This document shows positions 60,611-64,000 of a stretch of 64,000 nucleotides of DNA, one piece after another. The stretch is taken from NCBI RefSeq assembly GCF_043641665.1, contig NC_092196.1:19939192-20003191 (forward strand). The letters run 5' to 3'. Origin of the DNA: Enoplosus armatus (taxonomy: Eukaryota; Chordata; Actinopteri; Centrarchiformes; Enoplosidae). Every line of letters begins with the position of its first letter. The first letter of the stretch is position 1. The notes under the pieces are model-generated. The model searched no databases. It had not been told where the DNA came from and worked only from the letters and a program-made list of their open reading frames with translations. Made by a program: the position numbers and the translations under genes.

Positions 60611-61483
60611 TCTCTTTTTAATTGAATTTGGTGGAGTGAAGAGGCAGAGATAGGATTCATAGGACTTTGCGTGGAGCCGATTGGAGTCGGTCCGCTTCTG
60701 ACCGGACACGACGGTTAATGAGGGAAAAAATACCGGAGCTTGACATTCGGCTGCAAACTGGGCGTCGACTGCAGACACGTCAGGCCTAATATCCTTGACA
60801 GTGCTTCTTGTTCAGACTGAATCTCATTTTTGGAACGTTTAGGGTGTCGGCTCACTGAAATTAGTCAAAGTACTGACTGCGTTATGAATCACAGTTGAAT
60901 CAGTGTCATTGGGTTGTTGATAGTCTTCAGCTGTCTTTTTTTAAAATCTTCTTTTATCATCAATTTTCTTTTCCTCGTTTGTATTTTCTTGCGTAAAAAT
61001 AGATTTAATCTGAACATTTAGCCTGCAGGTGGACTGTGTCTGTCTCCGTGCCCCCCACCCCCGCACATCCTCACCCTCACAATCCCCACCTCCTAAACCC
61101 TCCATCCAGTCCGACCATAAATGAGCTCCACAGTGTTGTCTGATTATAGCTTGGTTAAATTAGATGAGATAAGTTAGCCCACATCTCCTGCACAGCCTTG
61201 CTTGAGAGCTGACAAGCCCAATACATCTGCCGTGGCCATGGTAATTGAGATGGGGAGGGAAGGGGGGGGGTTGGTGGAGCTAGGAGTGATTTGTGCGTGT
61301 ACATGAATGTGTGTGTGTGTGTGTGTACAGAGGCGTGTGAATGGGAGGGGGGGGGGCTCCCTCTGTCTCTTGTTCCTCAGTACCTGTCATTGATGAGGAG
61401 CCAAGGAGAAGCTTCAGCTTGAAGCTGTCATCGGCCCTCTGAATCTGTCTGCCTCACTCTATCATCCCTCCCTCCTCCTTCCC

Positions 61484-61488
<5 letters not shown>

Positions 61489-61536
<48 letters not shown>

Positions 61537-61592
61537 TCTCCCTCCCTCTCTCTCCCTCTCTCCCTCCCTCTCTCTCTCTCTCCCTCTCTCTC
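61489..61592. repeat. (CT)n polypyrimidine tract
   Basis: A nearly pure CT/CCCT tract of about 100 bp immediately upstream of the candidate first exon. Frames encoded on its complement (Arg-Glu runs) are artefacts of the repeat. Confidence 0.95.
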
Positions 61593-61596
61593 TGTG

Positions 61597-62072
61597 ATGT
61601 GGATGCAGAGTGTGTGAGTCGTGAGGCAGCCAGCGAGCGTGTGCGCTGTAGGAATCTGCGCGACCAGCTCTTGAGGCGTTTAAATCTGAGACGCCGGCAG
61701 ACCGACTGGGGTGCAGGCAGCCCGCCACCCTGACACCGCCGAGACCGACGCTCCCTCTCCCGGACTGACAGGCCAATCGCAGGCCACCTCTCGCCCTCCC
61801 TCCATCCATCCACAGTGTGCTCTCTCTCTCTCTCTCTCTCTCACTCTCACACTCCCTCCTCCTCCTCTTCCTTCTTTCTTTCTCTCTCACTCTGGTTTTC
61901 ATTCCTTTGCGTTCAATCCGTGCATCCCCTCCTCCTCCTCCTCCTCCTCCTCCTCCTCCTCCTCCTCACACCTTTTGGTCAGAAGAGGAAGAGGAAGCCC
62001 AGCCCAGGGAGAGACGCTGAGAGGATGAAACTCTGACACGCCGACAGACCACAGGGAAACAAGAGCACAACT
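61597..62072 (+). other. candidate 5' noncoding first exon and promoter, possibly rbfox3
   Basis: After a long CT array comes a GC- and CpG-rich stretch (GCGAGCGTGTGCGC, GAGACGCCGGCAG), then CT and CCT arrays, then AGAGCACAACT|GTGAGTAC, a strong splice donor at 62073. No long coding frame begins in it. A four-codon upstream ORF (ATG AAA CTC TGA) sits at 62025-62036. In human, RBFOX3 lies beyond ENPP7 and is transcribed away from it; a plus-strand first exon here has exactly that position and direction. The exon character is inferred from composition and donor; the gene name rests on synteny only. It could belong to another transcript. Confidence 0.4.
61818..61967. repeat. (CT)n and (CCT)n arrays
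   Basis: CT array at about 61818-61842 and a (CCT)n array of about 13 units at 61928-61967, both inside the candidate 5' noncoding exon. Confidence 0.9.
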
Positions 62073-62117
62073 GTGAGTACAGCAGTCCTTTCACCTCTCA
62101 CTCAGGCTTAACACTGT

Positions 62118-62161
<44 letters not shown>

Positions 62162-64000
62162 TCCGGCACATTTACTTCAAACACACACAGGGACTTGACT
62201 CCATACACAGATCCAAAACCGGACTCGCCGTCCATCCGCTGCTCAAGTGTCTTTGTCTTTTCCAGGCAGGCACAGTGACAGTCCGAGAAGTGCGGGGTTG
62301 TGTTGTTTCTAACATGTGCGGTGTGTTCCTTTATGTCTGCGGTTTGGATTGAGCTTCATCTTGTATTTATTGCAGTCTACAGAATGCAAACAAACACAAT
62401 CTAGCAAAAGTGTGATTCATACCCCCCCCTCCTCCCCTCCTCCCCCACTTTAATGGATTCACTTTCATGCTTTTTGCCAAAAGTCAAGAGTGCGTTTTTT
62501 TATGTTTCTTTGTTTGGCTCAGATGAAAAATCACCCCAGCAATATGCAAGGTCAACTGAATACTGTTTCACACACGGCGGCTCATGTTGTGAGCTTCTTT
62601 TGTCGGTGCAGTTCTGTTGTTTTTATTGGCAATATAGGCATGCTGGATCACCACATGAGGGAAGCGTCCCTGTTCTTATCTCCCATCTTAAACGTATAAG
62701 CTGCTATAAGCCAATAGATGCCTGCGGGGTGAAAAAAGGGGGCGTACTTTCTTCTCAACGGCACAAGAATCCCAAGCAATCCCCACTGCTTATTGTTTAG
62801 CGTTCAGCCGGGGGAGGTCTGCATGCCGGGCTGATCTGCGCCGTTTGCGCCGCACTATTTTTTGATTATGTTCCTGGTTCATCTCTGGCCGAGGCGATTT
62901 CCTATTTCCTTCTCCCATTTCGAGAGCGGGGAGTATAATATGATAGCTGCTCACATGCGGGGAAGTGCAGACAGTGGATCTGTACAGAGGACACAGATTG
63001 CATTTCCCCTGGAGAATGCTCTCGCTGTATTAAAGGCACTGGAGGGCTGCTCGGCACTTGTCATCAGCTCCGCTAGTAATGCCGGCGAGGGGAGAAAGTA
63101 GACGTGGTGTTTACGGCCACTCTCTCATTTAAAGAGCTCCCATTGGCCCTAATGCCACAGCTGCATCACACTGGTCCGTTATATTACATCTGTGAGGCCC
63201 AGGATATTGTGTGGCGCCTCACTTTGCTTTGACAATCTGATGAGCAAATGTGGGAAATGAAAAGATATATATGTTAAACATCCCACAGTATATTAGATTT
63301 GCTGTTGGACTATAAACTCCTGGAGTGAGAACTACACTATTTGCATTTTGATGATTTGGTTTAACATGGATCACCCCTGCACTTGTTTTTGCTTGAAATC
63401 TAATTCATATTACTTACTGTCATTTTCTTATTTCTCTGTTGTTAATTCATGCTTCGAATGGTTTTCTGGCGCGTTCAGCCGCTATAGGTGATATTTTGTA
63501 TGTTTCCGACGTTGCTGAATCTAAATGAGGGATTGATTTTGACTGTTAGAAATGTGAAGTGACACATCAATGGCTCTCGAGGCCCAACAAGCCTCTGGTT
63601 GCCGATGTGTCAGCAAAAGTGAATGAAAAGCCTGAGACTTACTTCCTCTTCTGTCTGGCCTTGGCAAATTTACTGAGCCCTTGTGGTTTAACTCACACAG
63701 ACACACACAATGTTAAATCAAGGTAAACAAGACAATTATCTATCCTTTCCTTGTCTGTAGTTGTTCCCTTTTTTCCCGTGCAAGGATTATTGGAAAAGAC
63801 TGATTAGTTAGAAGGCAAACTGAGTTAGTGTCCTACATAAGAAACTGTAACTCCACTGGCCGTGCTGCATCACCTCTAACCACCATCAAAGCTACGATTT
63901 TTGTGGCACAGGAAGATTACAAAAGCTACATCACAAAAAGTAATTTCAACTCTCTCGATTAATGCGACTTTCATTTTGGATTTGCCCGTGGCTTTCATAG
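62073..64000 (+). other. no coding gene seen; possible first intron of the 61.6-kb transcript
   Basis: Starts with the GTGAGT donor and an (AC)n array at 62120-62158. The rest is unique-looking sequence with no recognised exon. The open frames at 62453-62800 and 62862-63101 have no family resemblance. A balanced-composition block near 62855-63250 could be a conserved noncoding element. Confidence 0.3.
62120..62158. repeat. (AC)n microsatellite
   Basis: About 19 AC units starting 48 bp after the splice donor at 62073. Confidence 0.95.

Noticed and set aside
61454..61902. Long minus-strand frames rich in Arg-Glu
   Set aside because: They are the complement of the CT repeat tract; the periodic sequence avoids stops in several frames.
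1..64000. tRNA, rRNA or CRISPR features
   Set aside because: No A-box/B-box pair in a cloverleaf, no rRNA core sequence and no spaced direct-repeat array was seen.

Overview
This window looks like vertebrate, teleost-fish nuclear DNA. It has intron-split genes with GT-AG junctions, long gene-free stretches, many (TG)n, (CT)n and (CCT)n microsatellites, and several dispersed repeats that I recognise from percomorph fish genomes. I see no sign of bacterial, phage or CRISPR content. The species cannot be named from the sequence.

Two protein-coding genes can be assembled end to end, both on the minus strand. The first is cbx2 (five coding exons, 16757-20707, 534 aa), a Polycomb chromobox protein with chromodomain, AT-hook, serine/acidic region and C-terminal Polycomb-repressor box. 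The second is enpp7 (six coding exons, 22369-27009, 475 aa), alkaline sphingomyelinase, a type I membrane ectoenzyme. Their start and stop codons and all splice phases are consistent. The two lie tandemly, 1.7 kb apart. ENPP7-CBX2 adjacency is also the arrangement on human 17q25.3, where RBFOX3 lies on the far side of ENPP7 in the opposite direction and CBX8/CBX4 lie beyond CBX2.

Layout: 1-11.6 kb has no recognised gene but holds fish repeats. At 11643-13699 (+) there is a possible two-exon 3' end of an unrecognised, possibly cysteine-rich gene. 13.7-16.75 kb holds repeats and the probable cbx2 3' UTR. 16.76-20.9 kb is cbx2 with a CpG-rich promoter. 20.9-22.4 kb is intergenic and contains a small ETS-motif CpG patch. 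22.4-27.0 kb is enpp7, with a GATA-motif cluster just upstream. 27.2-61.5 kb has no supported coding exon; it holds a foldback element, a terminal-inverted-repeat element, a local duplication and other repeats. At 61.6-62.07 kb (+) there is a CT/CCT-rich, GC-rich candidate 5' noncoding exon ending in a clean splice donor. By position and direction this is best explained as the first exon of rbfox3, but that identity rests on synteny only. The rest of the window would then be its first intron.

No wholly new biological system stands out. The most unusual signals are a 54-bp near-palindrome at 60557-60610, the unrecognised exon pair at 11.6-13.7 kb whose first exon is open in two frames that both splice into the same second-exon frame, a foldback element at 28.5 kb and a diverged local duplication at 43.7/45.3 kb.
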